Shown piece after piece: positions 25,233-34,441 of a stretch of DNA of 64,000 nucleotides. Position 1 is the first letter of the stretch. The number at the start of each line of letters is the position of its first letter. The notes under the pieces were generated by a model. The model worked only from the letters and a program-made list of their open reading frames with translations, was not told the origin of the DNA and did not search any database. Both the position numbers and the translations under genes were made by a program. This DNA is from Flectobacillus roseus (lineage in GTDB: Bacteria; Bacteroidota; Bacteroidia; Cytophagales; Spirosomataceae), in the NCBI RefSeq assembly GCF_030056665.1, contig NZ_JASHIG010000031.1. One strand, written 5' to 3'.

Positions 25233-26867
25233 TTACAAAGAGACTCCACGTTTCCATGGAATAAAGTCATCGTGTCCAAGAGCAACAGCCTTTGGCGTGT
25301 ACTCACCTGAGGCAGTTTTAATACAATATTCCAACAACTCCTCGCCCATTTCGGCAATGGTCTTTTCTCCTGTAATAACCGTTCCTGCGTTGATATCAAT
25401 AATATCAGACATTCTTTCTGCTAAAGCAGAGTTAGAAGAAATTTTTAAAACAGGACAAATAGGATTACCCATTGGATTACCTAAGCCCGTTGTAAACATG
25501 ATTACATTGGCACCCGAACCAGCCAAACCTGTCGTACATTCGGCATCGTTACCCGGAGTACAAAGCAAATTTAAGCCTGACTTAGTCGCTTGTTCAGTAT
25601 AATCCAATACGTCAAAAATAGGAGAATTTCCTCCTTTTTTAGCGGCACCTGCCGATTTCATCGCATCTGTAATTAAGCCATCCTTGATATTTCCTGGAGA
25701 AGGGTTCATATCAAATCCAGAACCAACCGCCTCTGCACTGCGTGCATAAGCCGCCTGAATAGTGGTGAATTTATCAGCCAAATCTCCGCTAACACAACGA
25801 TTGATAAGTTCTTGCTCAACACCACATAATTCTGGGAATTCAGCTAACATAACCTTACCTCCTAATGCAGAAAGCAAATCTGCGCAATATCCTACTGATG
25901 GATTAGCAGAAATTCCTGAAAAACCATCCGAACCGCCACACTCTACCCCTAAAGTAATATGTGAGAGTGGTGCAGGTTCACGCTTCGCCTGATTGGCTAT
26001 TGTCAATCCAATAAAGGTTTGTTTGATAGCCTGACGCAACATTTGCTCTTCGTTTCCAATAGCTTGTTGGTCGAAAATATAAAGAGGCTTTGAGAATTGA
26101 GGGTCTACTTTAGCAATGGCGTCTTGCAATAATTTTACCTGCGCATTTTGACAACCTAAACTCAAAACCGTTGCTCCTGCAACATTGGGATGTGTAATAT
26201 ATCCTGCCAACAATTGACATAATACTTGAGCATCTTCACGAGTACCACCACAACCACCAGTATGTGTCAAGAATTTGATACCGTCTACTTGTGGAAATAA
26301 TTTACCACGCCCATCTTCAGTTTGTTCGGTTTCTTCATAAACTAATGCCGAAACATCTACTCCGTTTTTGTAAGCATTAATCAAGCTTTGCGTATATCCT
26401 TGGAATTGTGATGCCTTAGCATAACCCAATTCATTCAAAAGAGCATTTTTGATAACTTCTACATTTTGGTTTTCGCAAAAAACCATTGGTACGACCAACC
26501 AATAATTAGCAGAACCCACACGACCATCTGCACGATGAAAACCGTTGAAAGTACGTCCTTCAAACTTTGAAATATCTGGTTTTTGCCACTCCAAGTTAGG
26601 CACACGCTCGCCGTATGATTCGGCTACATGTTTTACATTGAAAGTAGTAATATGTTCTCCTTGTTGAATAGGCTGAGCAGCTTTTCCAATGGTAAGACCA
26701 TACATTTTCAACAAATCGCCCGTGGCGAAGTCAAATTCTGCAAATTTATGTTTAACAGGAACATCTGTTTTTAATTCAATTCCTTCTAGCACCTCCCCTT
26801 TTTTGAGGTCTGTCAAAGCTACATAGACATTGTCGCTAGGATTGATTTTGATAGCTTTTGCTTTCAT
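25233..26867 (-). CDS. uxaA: Altronate dehydratase
   Basis: A 544-residue UxaA/SAF-family enzyme that dehydrates altronate to 2-keto-3-deoxygluconate. The N-terminal SAF domain (about 1-80, NVYVALTDLKKGEVLEGIEL) is followed by the large dehydratase part with FNGFHRADGRVGSANYWLVV, THTGGCGGTREDAQVL, LSLGCQNAQV, GVECGGSDGFSGISANPSVG, NPSPGNIKDGL and TTGLGNPMGNPICPVLKISS; the cysteines are likely metal ligands. It follows uxaB after 261 bases that contain only fragments of dispersed repeats. It has the single-chain fused form of the enzyme. Confidence 0.95.
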   Translation of the reverse strand: MKAKAIKINPSDNVYVALTDLKKGEVLEGIELKTDVPVKHKFAEFDFATGDLLKMYGLTIGKAAQPIQQGEHITTFNVKHVAESYGERVPNLEWQKPDISKFEGRTFNGFHRADGRVGSANYWLVVPMVFCENQNVEVIKNALLNELGYAKASQFQGYTQSLINAYKNGVDVSALVYEETEQTEDGRGKLFPQVDGIKFLTHTGGCGGTREDAQVLCQLLAGYITHPNVAGATVLSLGCQNAQVKLLQDAIAKVDPQFSKPLYIFDQQAIGNEEQMLRQAIKQTFIGLTIANQAKREPAPLSHITLGVECGGSDGFSGISANPSVGYCADLLSALGGKVMLAEFPELCGVEQELINRCVSGDLADKFTTIQAAYARSAEAVGSGFDMNPSPGNIKDGLITDAMKSAGAAKKGGNSPIFDVLDYTEQATKSGLNLLCTPGNDAECTTGLAGSGANVIMFTTGLGNPMGNPICPVLKISSNSALAERMSDIIDINAGTVITGEKTIAEMGEELLEYCIKTASGEYTPKAVALGHDDFIPWKRGVSL

Positions 26868-27128
26868 TTTTTGAGAATGTTTACTGGTTACAGAAGAAAG
26901 ATAATGAGGAATTACGAGTTGCGAATTGTGAATGTGAAATATTAACTAACAACACTTTACCTTAACTCTTTGCCTTGTGCATATTGCCAGTGCCTGACAA
27001 CTTTAATCTAATTTTACCCATCAACTTAAGTAATCGTGCAGAATTAGATTTAATCAATTGGAGATATGAGATATTGATAATTAAAACCTTACATTCACAA
27101 TTCACAACTCATAATTCGGCACTAATAC

Positions 27129-28661
27129 TTAACTTACCAAGGTATCTTCACCTTTACGTACAAATATTTTTAGGGTACTCAATACACCTTCGTTAGTCAT
27201 TCTGCATAAGTACTCTGTGACCATAGCAGAGAATCCTTTGAGTGCCGCAAGGTCTGTTCCCCACAAAAATTTATCAGAAAGTACAGATTCCACTAATTCT
27301 TCAGGAGATAGTGTAGCCCATTTTTCAGCAAAATAAGCCACTTTGTCGTCCTGAATAAGGTATTTCTCTCCGTTGCTTGTACCATAATATTTTCCATCTG
27401 CAGCAAGTTCTGCTTTCATAAAAAGCAAATAAGCTGCAAATCCTACCGAAAAATATTCAGGAACACACGGGAAATTTTGATAATACTGTAACAAAGTTGC
27501 CAAATTACGCATCTTCATTTTAGAAGTATACTGCATTGTAATGCTCAACCAGTTGTGTTGGATACTATCGTTACGGAAACGGTCTAATACTTGACGACCA
27601 AAACGTTCTGCAGTCAAAATTGACACTTTGTATGGAATTGATGGAGCTAACTCAGCCAACATCAAGTTACTTACGAAAGTGCTTAAATATTCGTCCTCCA
27701 TTCCTTCAGATACTGTTTTGAAACCAGCCAAATATGCTAGTCCACAGCTCAAAGTATGCGTTCCGTTCAATAATCTTAACTTCAACTCACGGTACAAATC
27801 GATGTTGGGCTCAACAATCACACCTTCGTCTACTTGTCCAAACGAAAGAACTTCTTTCACATGCTCATCACCCTCAATAGCCCAAAGTCTGTACACCTCC
27901 GAAACAATCAATAATTGGTCTGTATAACCCAATTGAGCTTCAATCGCCTCTTTCACCTCTGGTTTTGGTTTGCCAGGCACAATACGGTCTACCAACGAGT
28001 TACAGAAAGTGGTAGATACTTCTAACCAATCCAAAAAGTCGGTTTCCAAAGAATTCAAATGTGCTAATTCCAACACGATTGATTCCAATTTTTTACCATT
28101 ATCAGGAATCAACTCGGTAGGTACAATCACCAAGCCTTTTGATTTGTCGCCATCAAATGCTTTGTATCTTTCATACAAAAATGCTAGTAACTTTCCTGGG
28201 AACGATACTGGAGGTTGGTTGTTACTAATGTCATCTTGCACGAGTTGAATTCCTACTTCAGTAGTATTTGAAATGACAATTTGCATTTCAGGATTATGCG
28301 CACATTCCAACACCTTTTTCCAATCTGATTGTGCTGAAATCACACGGCTAATAGCCGAACTCAAAGTGTATGCTTCGATTTGTTCTCCTGCCTGTACCCC
28401 ACGCTCACAAATCGTGTATAAGCTATCTTGTTGGTCAAACTCATCGGATGCCCCTGATGTAGATTTTACCACCACAATGCGGCCGTTAAAAACGCCTCGC
28501 TTGTTGGCTTTGTCAATAAAATAATCTGGTAAACCACGGAGTAATACTCCTGTACCAAATTGCAATACCTTTTCTGGAAGATTGAGGTCGTTAAGGTTTG
28601 GTAAATTCACCGCACATTGAGGCACAATTGAATCCAATTGTGAAAATGAAATATCTTTCAT
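27129..28661 (-). CDS. uxaB: Tagaturonate reductase
   Basis: A 510-residue mannitol-dehydrogenase-family oxidoreductase that reduces tagaturonate to altronate with NADH. ATG 28661 (MKDISFSQLDSIVPQ) is preferred to a TTG at 28679. The N-terminal Rossmann part has LQFGTGVLLRGLPDYFIDKA and VISNTTEVGIQ; the C-terminal catalytic part has the lysine motif LKLRLLNGTHTLSCGLAYLA (K-x-x-x-x-N-x-x-H type). It is the first gene of the uxaB-uxaA-uxaC-kdgK-kdgA-exuT-kdgF series. A palindrome at 28723 and a 26-base putative operator at 28793 lie upstream. Confidence 0.95.
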   Translation of the reverse strand: MKDISFSQLDSIVPQCAVNLPNLNDLNLPEKVLQFGTGVLLRGLPDYFIDKANKRGVFNGRIVVVKSTSGASDEFDQQDSLYTICERGVQAGEQIEAYTLSSAISRVISAQSDWKKVLECAHNPEMQIVISNTTEVGIQLVQDDISNNQPPVSFPGKLLAFLYERYKAFDGDKSKGLVIVPTELIPDNGKKLESIVLELAHLNSLETDFLDWLEVSTTFCNSLVDRIVPGKPKPEVKEAIEAQLGYTDQLLIVSEVYRLWAIEGDEHVKEVLSFGQVDEGVIVEPNIDLYRELKLRLLNGTHTLSCGLAYLAGFKTVSEGMEDEYLSTFVSNLMLAELAPSIPYKVSILTAERFGRQVLDRFRNDSIQHNWLSITMQYTSKMKMRNLATLLQYYQNFPCVPEYFSVGFAAYLLFMKAELAADGKYYGTSNGEKYLIQDDKVAYFAEKWATLSPEELVESVLSDKFLWGTDLAALKGFSAMVTEYLCRMTNEGVLSTLKIFVRKGEDTLVS

Positions 28662-28722
28662 AGCAGTCGTTTTATTCAAAAGGCATTATGCCTAAAAATG
28701 ATATTATTCCAAGGATACGTTT

Positions 28723-28738
28723 AAAACTATATAGTTTT
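28723..28738. promoter_or_regulatory. 16-base palindrome AAAACTATATAGTTTT upstream of uxaB
   Basis: It is perfectly symmetric. Its core ACTATATAGTT recurs at 34245-34255 upstream of lacI. In both places it lies about 60 bases to the left of the 26-base element, so the two may form one regulatory unit. Confidence 0.4.
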
Positions 28739-28792
28739 GTAAAATAAGTTTATGTCAAATGTTTAGCTCGTGCAAGTGAATAGGAGAATGTT

Positions 28793-28818
28793 TTTACGCA
28801 ATCGTTTTCGGCATCGTT
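28793..28818. promoter_or_regulatory. Putative LacI-family operator upstream of uxaB
   Basis: TTTACGCAATCGTT at 28793-28806 continues TTCGGCATCGTT to 28818. The same 26 bases with two changes lie at 34318-34343 upstream of the lacI gene. GCAATCG and CGGCAWCG half-sites resemble LacI-type operators (inference). Confidence 0.5.
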
Positions 28819-28899
28819 CCCGAAAATCATTCCCTCAATCAATTTTCCACAACTCTGCGGTATATCACTTAATAGTCCAGAAAGTAGGATTTGTATTTT

Positions 28900-29207
28900 T
28901 TTAAGAATAGAAACTATTAGGGTTTTTTTGAGTGAGGAGTGATGAGTTCTGAGTGAGGAGTTTTGAGTAGTAATGTTAAGTAATTATCAATATTCATATT
29001 CACAACTCAGCACTGGAACAATGCCAAGGACTCAAAAACTGTCTATTTCGGATATCGGTTGTAAGATTTTGGAAGTGTAATTGCCTATTTTGTAAAAAAA
29101 TAAAGGTATTTTAATTTATTTCCGAAATCAGAAATCCCAAATCCGCAATTGTTGGAAATCCTCCTTACAATACTAACTCACAATTCATAATTCACAACTC
29201 TGCACTC
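28900..29207. repeat. Repeat-word region between GH105 and uxaB
   Basis: Words such as GAGTGAGGAGTGATGAGTTC, CACAACTCAGCACTGG, TTCCGAAATCAGAAATCCCA and CACAATTCATAATTCACAAC recur in other gaps of this window (24600, 19600, 27090, 40195). No gene was seen. Together with the two sites at 28723 and 28793 this accounts for 28662-29250. Confidence 0.5.
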
Positions 29208-29245
29208 AAAAAAAAGGCGGTAGTAAGATATTCTCACCACCGCCC
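29208..29245 (-). terminator. Terminator of the GH105 gene
   Basis: On the minus strand GGCGGTGGTGAGA pairs with the TCTTACTACCGCC arm with two mismatches and is followed by an eight-T run (plus-strand A-run 29208-29215). Confidence 0.8.
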
Positions 29246-29250
29246 TCGAC

Positions 29251-31179
29251 TTACTTTTTAATGGTGGCTTGTTTTAGAAGCCATTCTGTTAGGTATTTAG
29301 CAGCTTTAAAGTTTTCGTATTGCAAAGGAAGGCGTTTGCCATTGAGGTATTCGTTGTAAATCCAAGGATCACCAAGGACAAATACTGTACCTTTACCAAC
29401 TTTGGCTGTTGCCATAATCACATCGCCACCTTCTTCCAAGATCGGTTTTGCTGGTGCTTTTGTTTCTAGGGTTACCAATTCTTTTACATAAATTTTCTTC
29501 ACATCCTTGAAAATTGGATGATTATTGAATTCAAATTTACCTTGCTCAAATTGGTCATTCTTCACCATATTGCGGTTTTTGTTGGTAAAACTAATACCGA
29601 ACGCCTTCGTCAATTGATTGAAATGCTTAATTTCTGCGTTAGAGGTATCGTTGGCCAACAAGACCAATACACCACCAGCTTTTACCCAGTCAGCGATTAC
29701 TTTTACATCCTTCTCTTGAACATAGTTTGGTGCTGGCGTTTCTTTTGGTGTATCTGGGTCAACAATGATAAATACGCTGGCATTCTTCAAGTTTTGAGCA
29801 CTTGGCGCTTCTTCTAAAGTACCTAATTTAGCTCCATATTCATTGAAAACTTTACCCCAAAGCGAGTATCCTGAATCCTTACGATCGTACCAAGTATAGT
29901 GATAGGTTTCTTTTTCACCAGTAAAGCCTTTGCGATATTCACGGTTGAAGAAGTTGTCTAACATAACTGTTTTGCCTTTGCCAATCGACAAGGTAGGGAA
30001 TGTTTCCATCTCAACACTTGCCATGATGAATGGACCTACGCCTTTTAAATCATCCTGACGGATTTTTTCACTTAAATAATATTCGTAGCTACCGTCACGA
30101 TAAGGAGTACCTCCCAAACCAGAAACCTGTACGGTCTTTTCTAGGTGAATCAAACCATTAGCATCTGTAGAAATAAAGTTTTTCAAAATACCCTGATAGC
30201 CCTTTTGTGCCGCTACCATGTAGGCAGGACTCAAATAGCCCAAACGTACACCTTTCACGATTGAATACACAAACATAGAAGAACCAGAGGCTTCTAAGTA
30301 ATTGCCTTTTCCACCAATTTTATCAGTTACTTGATACCAACAGCCCTCTTTAGGGTCTTGGTACTTGATAACGGCTGGAATGATACGTTGTAAAATGGCA
30401 ACTAACTCACCACGACGTGGGTGGTTGGCAGGAATATAATCCAAAACGTCTACTAATGCCATTGTGTACCAACCAATTGCACGGCTCCAGAAGTTTGGAG
30501 ACTTACCTGTTTTAGGATCTGACCACTTCTGCTCACGGCTTTCGTCCCATCCGTGATACAACAAACCTGTCTTATCGTCACGACCATTTTTTTCCATCCA
30601 AACAAACTGATTGATGATATCATCAAAGTTTTTGGAAGGACCAAACATTGCCGTATATTCTGCATAGAAAGGCTCAGCCATGTATAATCCATCCAACCAC
30701 ATTTGGTTTGGATAGCGTTTTTTATGCCAAAAACCACCCTCTTTAGTGCGAGGTTGTTCGTGCAACTGCTTCATTAAATTATCTGCAGCCAAGCGATATT
30801 TTTCTTTACTTGTTTCATGATACACTGTCAACAACAAACGACCAGGTGTAATCATGTCAAGATTGTAATCATCAAGTTTGTATGTACGGATGTTCCCTTT
30901 GTCGTCTACAAACTGGTCAACTACCTGTTTGATATAACGGAAATATTTTGCGTCGCCTGTATGATACCAAACATTTTCGAGTGACTTCATCATCAAGCCC
31001 ATTTCGTACTCCCAATGAGCATTTTTCTTTTCAGCACTGTAAGTAATGGTATCCTTGTGAACGGTTAGCATTGTATTTGCCATTCGTTCTGACCAAGGCA
31101 ACGACTGCTGTACTTGAGCAAAAGCCGAATTCGCCATCAATGCGCAAAGTGTCAATATTTTTGCAGTTGTTTTGAACAT
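29251..31179 (-). CDS. GH105-type unsaturated (rhamno)galacturonyl hydrolase fused to a DUF4350-like domain
   Basis: A 642-residue secreted protein (signal peptide ending NSAFAQ). About 25-385 is an (alpha/alpha)6 GH105/GH88-type hydrolase: LPWSERMANTMLTVH, HWEYEMGLMMKSLENVWYHT, FWHKKRYPNQMWLDGLYMAE (Asp of the active site), GRDDKTGLLYHGWDES, SPNFWSRAIGWYTMALVDVL, YLEASGSSMFVYSIVKGVRL. About 415-640 is a second domain resembling DUF4350/GATase-like folds (ADWVKAGGVLVLLANDTSNA, GKGTVFVLGDPWIYNEY). The enzyme removes terminal 4,5-unsaturated uronic acid from pectin fragments in the periplasm; KdgF then processes the product. The role of the C-terminal domain is unknown. Confidence 0.88.
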   Translation of the reverse strand: MFKTTAKILTLCALMANSAFAQVQQSLPWSERMANTMLTVHKDTITYSAEKKNAHWEYEMGLMMKSLENVWYHTGDAKYFRYIKQVVDQFVDDKGNIRTYKLDDYNLDMITPGRLLLTVYHETSKEKYRLAADNLMKQLHEQPRTKEGGFWHKKRYPNQMWLDGLYMAEPFYAEYTAMFGPSKNFDDIINQFVWMEKNGRDDKTGLLYHGWDESREQKWSDPKTGKSPNFWSRAIGWYTMALVDVLDYIPANHPRRGELVAILQRIIPAVIKYQDPKEGCWYQVTDKIGGKGNYLEASGSSMFVYSIVKGVRLGYLSPAYMVAAQKGYQGILKNFISTDANGLIHLEKTVQVSGLGGTPYRDGSYEYYLSEKIRQDDLKGVGPFIMASVEMETFPTLSIGKGKTVMLDNFFNREYRKGFTGEKETYHYTWYDRKDSGYSLWGKVFNEYGAKLGTLEEAPSAQNLKNASVFIIVDPDTPKETPAPNYVQEKDVKVIADWVKAGGVLVLLANDTSNAEIKHFNQLTKAFGISFTNKNRNMVKNDQFEQGKFEFNNHPIFKDVKKIYVKELVTLETKAPAKPILEEGGDVIMATAKVGKGTVFVLGDPWIYNEYLNGKRLPLQYENFKAAKYLTEWLLKQATIKK

Positions 31180-31309
31180 AGGTTTTGTTTTTTGAATGTT
31201 TTAGAATGTTTTGAGAGATACGTTCTTTCAAAGCGTTGAGACTTGAGTTTCCATAAAGAGGATCTTTTCAATTCAGGATACTCTTTATGAGATTATGTCA
31301 CGAAGTTAC

Positions 31310-33652
31310 TTACTTCTTCAAAAGAACACTTGAAGGTACTTTTTCTCCAAGTTCAACGTCTTTTTTAGCTTGCTTGGTATCTGTATTAACCAAACGAACA
31401 CTTTTGTTTCGTTCTCCCGTTATTTTCAATAATAAGTCAGTCGAAGCACCTTTATACTGAATATTGTCCAAGGTAATTTGCTGTCCATTCTGAATTTGAA
31501 TAGTTGTAGCATCCTTTGAAAGAATACTCACATTTTTGAGATTGATATTCTCAGCTTCAGTACAAATCATTCCTTTATCAGATTCCAAAATCGCATCTTC
31601 TAACCACACATTCTTGATAGGCATTTCGGGCAAACCTCTGATAAACAACGCCTTTTCGGCACCACGACATACGATATTTTTCATGTAGAAATCCTTGAAA
31701 AGTGGTGTTCCTGCTCCAACTGGCTCAAATTTAATCTCAGGAATATCTGTCTTCTCGCCATACACAGGCACTGGATCTTTGGCAGCATAATACATATCAA
31801 ACAAAATTGCTTCGCCAGGGATATTCGTCATCCCAATATCGCTGATATAGATATTTTCTACTACGCCTCCACGACCACGTGCCGACTTAAAGCGCAAACC
31901 AATGTCTGTTCCCATAAATGTACAGTTATTGACAAACATATTTTTGACACCACCAGACATCTCGCTTCCAATCACAAAACCGCCATGAGCATGGTACACA
32001 AAACAATTATTAATCAATACATTTTCGGTAGGAACACCACGTTTACGACCTTCTTCATCACGACCCGACTTGATACAAATACCATCGTCGCCTACGTCAA
32101 AAGTACAATCTTCAATCAAGGCATTTTTGCATGACTCCAAATCTATCCCGTCGCCATTTTGGGCATACCATGGGTTTTTAGCTTTTACTCCTTTCAACGT
32201 AATATTGTCACACAACAATGGGTGCAAGCACCAAGCTGGCGAATTTTGGAAAGTAATCCCTTCAAGCAATACATTTGAACAACGTGTGAGTGACAACATG
32301 TTTGGGCGAAGGAAATCTTTGATATATTCAAAATCTTTTACCTCTTTTCCATCTTTCAATACGCCTGGCAATTGTACTGTCGATCCCAAATATGATTTTT
32401 GAGTTGGATACCAGTTGTTTTTGTCTGGACTCAACAAACCACCTGATGCAATGAGTTTTTCCCAAGCGCCTTGGGTCATTTTGGAGCGTTTTACTGGACG
32501 CCACGCATCGCCTGCTCCATCCAAAACACCAAAACCTGTAATCGCTACATTTTCCAAGTCAATACCATACACAGGTGCTTGGCAACGAGCAGCAGTTAAG
32601 CCTTCGTAAGTAGTACGAATCAAATCAAAGTCTTCAAAACGATTGCTAAATTGAATCAATGCACCTTTACGCAAATGCAAATTAACATTACTTTTCATCA
32701 CAATTGAGCCTGTCAACCAAACGCCTGATGGTACAATTACGGTACCTCCACCAGCTTCGCTACAAGTAACAATCGCCTTGTTGATAGCTTTCGTATTTAG
32801 CGTTTGTCCATCTGCAATGGCACCAAAGTTTATGATATTAAAAGTATCTTTCTTGAAAACTGGCGTTGATACCTTTGGCAATTCGTAAATAAATTTGGTT
32901 GGATATACCGACTTTTTGAAAAACGATTTCAGTGGTAAACCTAAAGATGCCATATCTTCACAAACCAAGCTAGCCATTACTTCAGCACCGTATCTAGAGA
33001 AATGTGTATCGTCAGATGCACCTTCTTTATAGCGAGCATATACATTTTTAGGATAATGTAAGAAAAGTTTCTTTGACCCAGCTACACCATGTTGTTCAAT
33101 CACTTTCTGCGATTTTTGGTGTAAATCAATCATGGGTACTTTCAACTCTTTTGCCAAAGCTTTTACCACATCTGGGTAGTCTTGGTGTTGGTCAACAAAC
33201 TTACCTGCTTCATCAAATTTGCGACGCATCACAGGAGTAATCAACACAGGGTTTCCACCCTTAGCACGAGTTTCGTTGACAAAACGCGTCAAGTTTTGCT
33301 TGTAAAGCGTTTGTGAAGGAGCAGAACGAGTCGTATCGTTCACTTTTTGGTCATTGTGACCAAACTGAATCAAAACCCAGTCACCTTTTTTTACCTTGTC
33401 TATTACCGTTTTCCAACGACCTTCGTTAATAAAGCTTTTAGTACTACGACCATTTACGGCATGATTTTCAATTTTAATTTCATCAGTAAAAAACTCTGGC
33501 AAAACCATTCCCCAGCCTGTTTCTGGTGCAGCATTTGCAGCCTTATCAGCCATGGTTGAGTCTCCACACAAAAAAATAGTAGTACGAGTATCTTCGAGCT
33601 TGAAGCTAAATATGGTAAGAAGAGTGAAGGTAAATAAAAGGACTTTTTTCAT
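31310..33652 (-). CDS. Fusion of SGNH rhamnogalacturonan acetylesterase and GH28 polygalacturonase
   Basis: A 780-residue secreted protein. Residues 1-20 are a signal sequence. About 25-240 is an SGNH esterase of the rhamnogalacturonan acetylesterase type: block I FLCGDSTMADK (Ser), GRSTKSFINEGRW, block III FGHNDQK, and the terminal Asp/His in SDDTHFSRYG. About 265-760 is a GH28 parallel beta-helix: FNIINFGAIADGQTLNTKAI, NGDGIDLESC, the catalytic Asp pair in VGDDGICIKSG, HGGFVIGSEMSGG and RFKSARGRGGVVENI. The two halves would deacetylate and cut homogalacturonan or rhamnogalacturonan. No lipobox is visible. A 130-base spacer separates it from the GH105 gene. Confidence 0.92.
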   Translation of the reverse strand: MKKVLLFTFTLLTIFSFKLEDTRTTIFLCGDSTMADKAANAAPETGWGMVLPEFFTDEIKIENHAVNGRSTKSFINEGRWKTVIDKVKKGDWVLIQFGHNDQKVNDTTRSAPSQTLYKQNLTRFVNETRAKGGNPVLITPVMRRKFDEAGKFVDQHQDYPDVVKALAKELKVPMIDLHQKSQKVIEQHGVAGSKKLFLHYPKNVYARYKEGASDDTHFSRYGAEVMASLVCEDMASLGLPLKSFFKKSVYPTKFIYELPKVSTPVFKKDTFNIINFGAIADGQTLNTKAINKAIVTCSEAGGGTVIVPSGVWLTGSIVMKSNVNLHLRKGALIQFSNRFEDFDLIRTTYEGLTAARCQAPVYGIDLENVAITGFGVLDGAGDAWRPVKRSKMTQGAWEKLIASGGLLSPDKNNWYPTQKSYLGSTVQLPGVLKDGKEVKDFEYIKDFLRPNMLSLTRCSNVLLEGITFQNSPAWCLHPLLCDNITLKGVKAKNPWYAQNGDGIDLESCKNALIEDCTFDVGDDGICIKSGRDEEGRKRGVPTENVLINNCFVYHAHGGFVIGSEMSGGVKNMFVNNCTFMGTDIGLRFKSARGRGGVVENIYISDIGMTNIPGEAILFDMYYAAKDPVPVYGEKTDIPEIKFEPVGAGTPLFKDFYMKNIVCRGAEKALFIRGLPEMPIKNVWLEDAILESDKGMICTEAENINLKNVSILSKDATTIQIQNGQQITLDNIQYKGASTDLLLKITGERNKSVRLVNTDTKQAKKDVELGEKVPSSVLLKK

Positions 33653-33837
33653 TAGTTATTGTTTATTTGAATCTCCTAGTGGAGTAATTCTATTGGAAAC
33701 CAATATTTTCAAGTAAATGGTAATGTTTAGGTTATCCTATGGAGTCATCTGGAATAAAAAGTGAGACTCTGTCATTTAAAATTATGTTTATCCACAAATT
33801 AGATTATGTTAAAACTTTATAATTAAGAAATAAAAGA

Positions 33838-34012
33838 GTGTATTTATTTTTGTGAAATCCTACTGTTTGAGCCGCAGGCGAGTTTAGGATTTCTTGGCTT
33901 TCTTTTGCGGCCGCCGCGCGGTTACTTTTCTTGTGTCAAGACAAGAAAAGTAAGGTATAGCGAAGGGAAATTTTGTTTATTTTAACACTTGATAAGTAAA
34001 TTTTTTAAACAC
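33838..34012. mobile_element. MITE-like element, copy 2 (about 175 bases)
   Basis: The core is nearly identical to copy 1 (ACTGTTTGAGCCGCAGGCGA, TTTTGCGGCCGCCGCGCGG). Ends are GTGTATTTA (33838) and TTAAACAC (34005-34012), imperfectly complementary. The inner hairpin is clear: TTACTTTTCTTG ... CAAGAAAAGTAA. The rest of the 789-base gap 33653-34441 holds the palindrome at 34245 and the operator at 34318 and is otherwise featureless. Confidence 0.6.
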
Positions 34013-34244
34013 ATTATTGAACATTTAAATTTTATAAAATCATTACATCCACATTATTTTTTTCAAATCCCTTAGCTTCCTCCCTCCCAAAAGAAGGGAG
34101 AAGCAGGGTCGAGGTTTAGAGGGTTCAAACTATCTATCCAAAAACTAATTATACATACGATGGCTATTGAGTTGTTCCCTAAAGAACACTGTATCTCTGA
34201 ATATTTCTTTTTGACTTTTTCAGGGAAATAGTAGTAACAATTCT

Positions 34245-34255
34245 ACTATATAGTT
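34245..34255. promoter_or_regulatory. ACTATATAGTT, shared with the uxaB upstream region
   Basis: Eleven bases identical to 28726-28736. It lies 62 bases left of the putative operator. Confidence 0.35.
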
Positions 34256-34317
34256 GCTGTAAGACGGTGTCAAGTTAGAATTGTCCAAATCTAAGGGCAA
34301 ATTTTTACAAGAAAATA

Positions 34318-34343
34318 TTTACGCAATCGTTGTCGGCAACGTT
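34318..34343. promoter_or_regulatory. Putative LacI-family operator upstream of lacI
   Basis: TTTACGCAATCGTT followed by GTCGGCAACGTT, with 24 of 26 bases identical to 28793-28818. CGTTG-TCGG-CAACG inside it is a perfect palindrome around a four-base centre. The position about 100 bases before the gene suggests autoregulation. Confidence 0.5.
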
Positions 34344-34441
34344 GTCAATCTATCAGGATTTTTGATTTATTTAATAATATTTGGGATATTACCTTGAAAA
34401 TCGTAGATTAGAATAGTTTTACAGAGAAGCAAGTTATCTTT

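Noticed and set aside
25126..25602. A 158-codon plus-strand frame
   Set aside because: It begins in the stem-loop repeat and continues antisense to uxaA.
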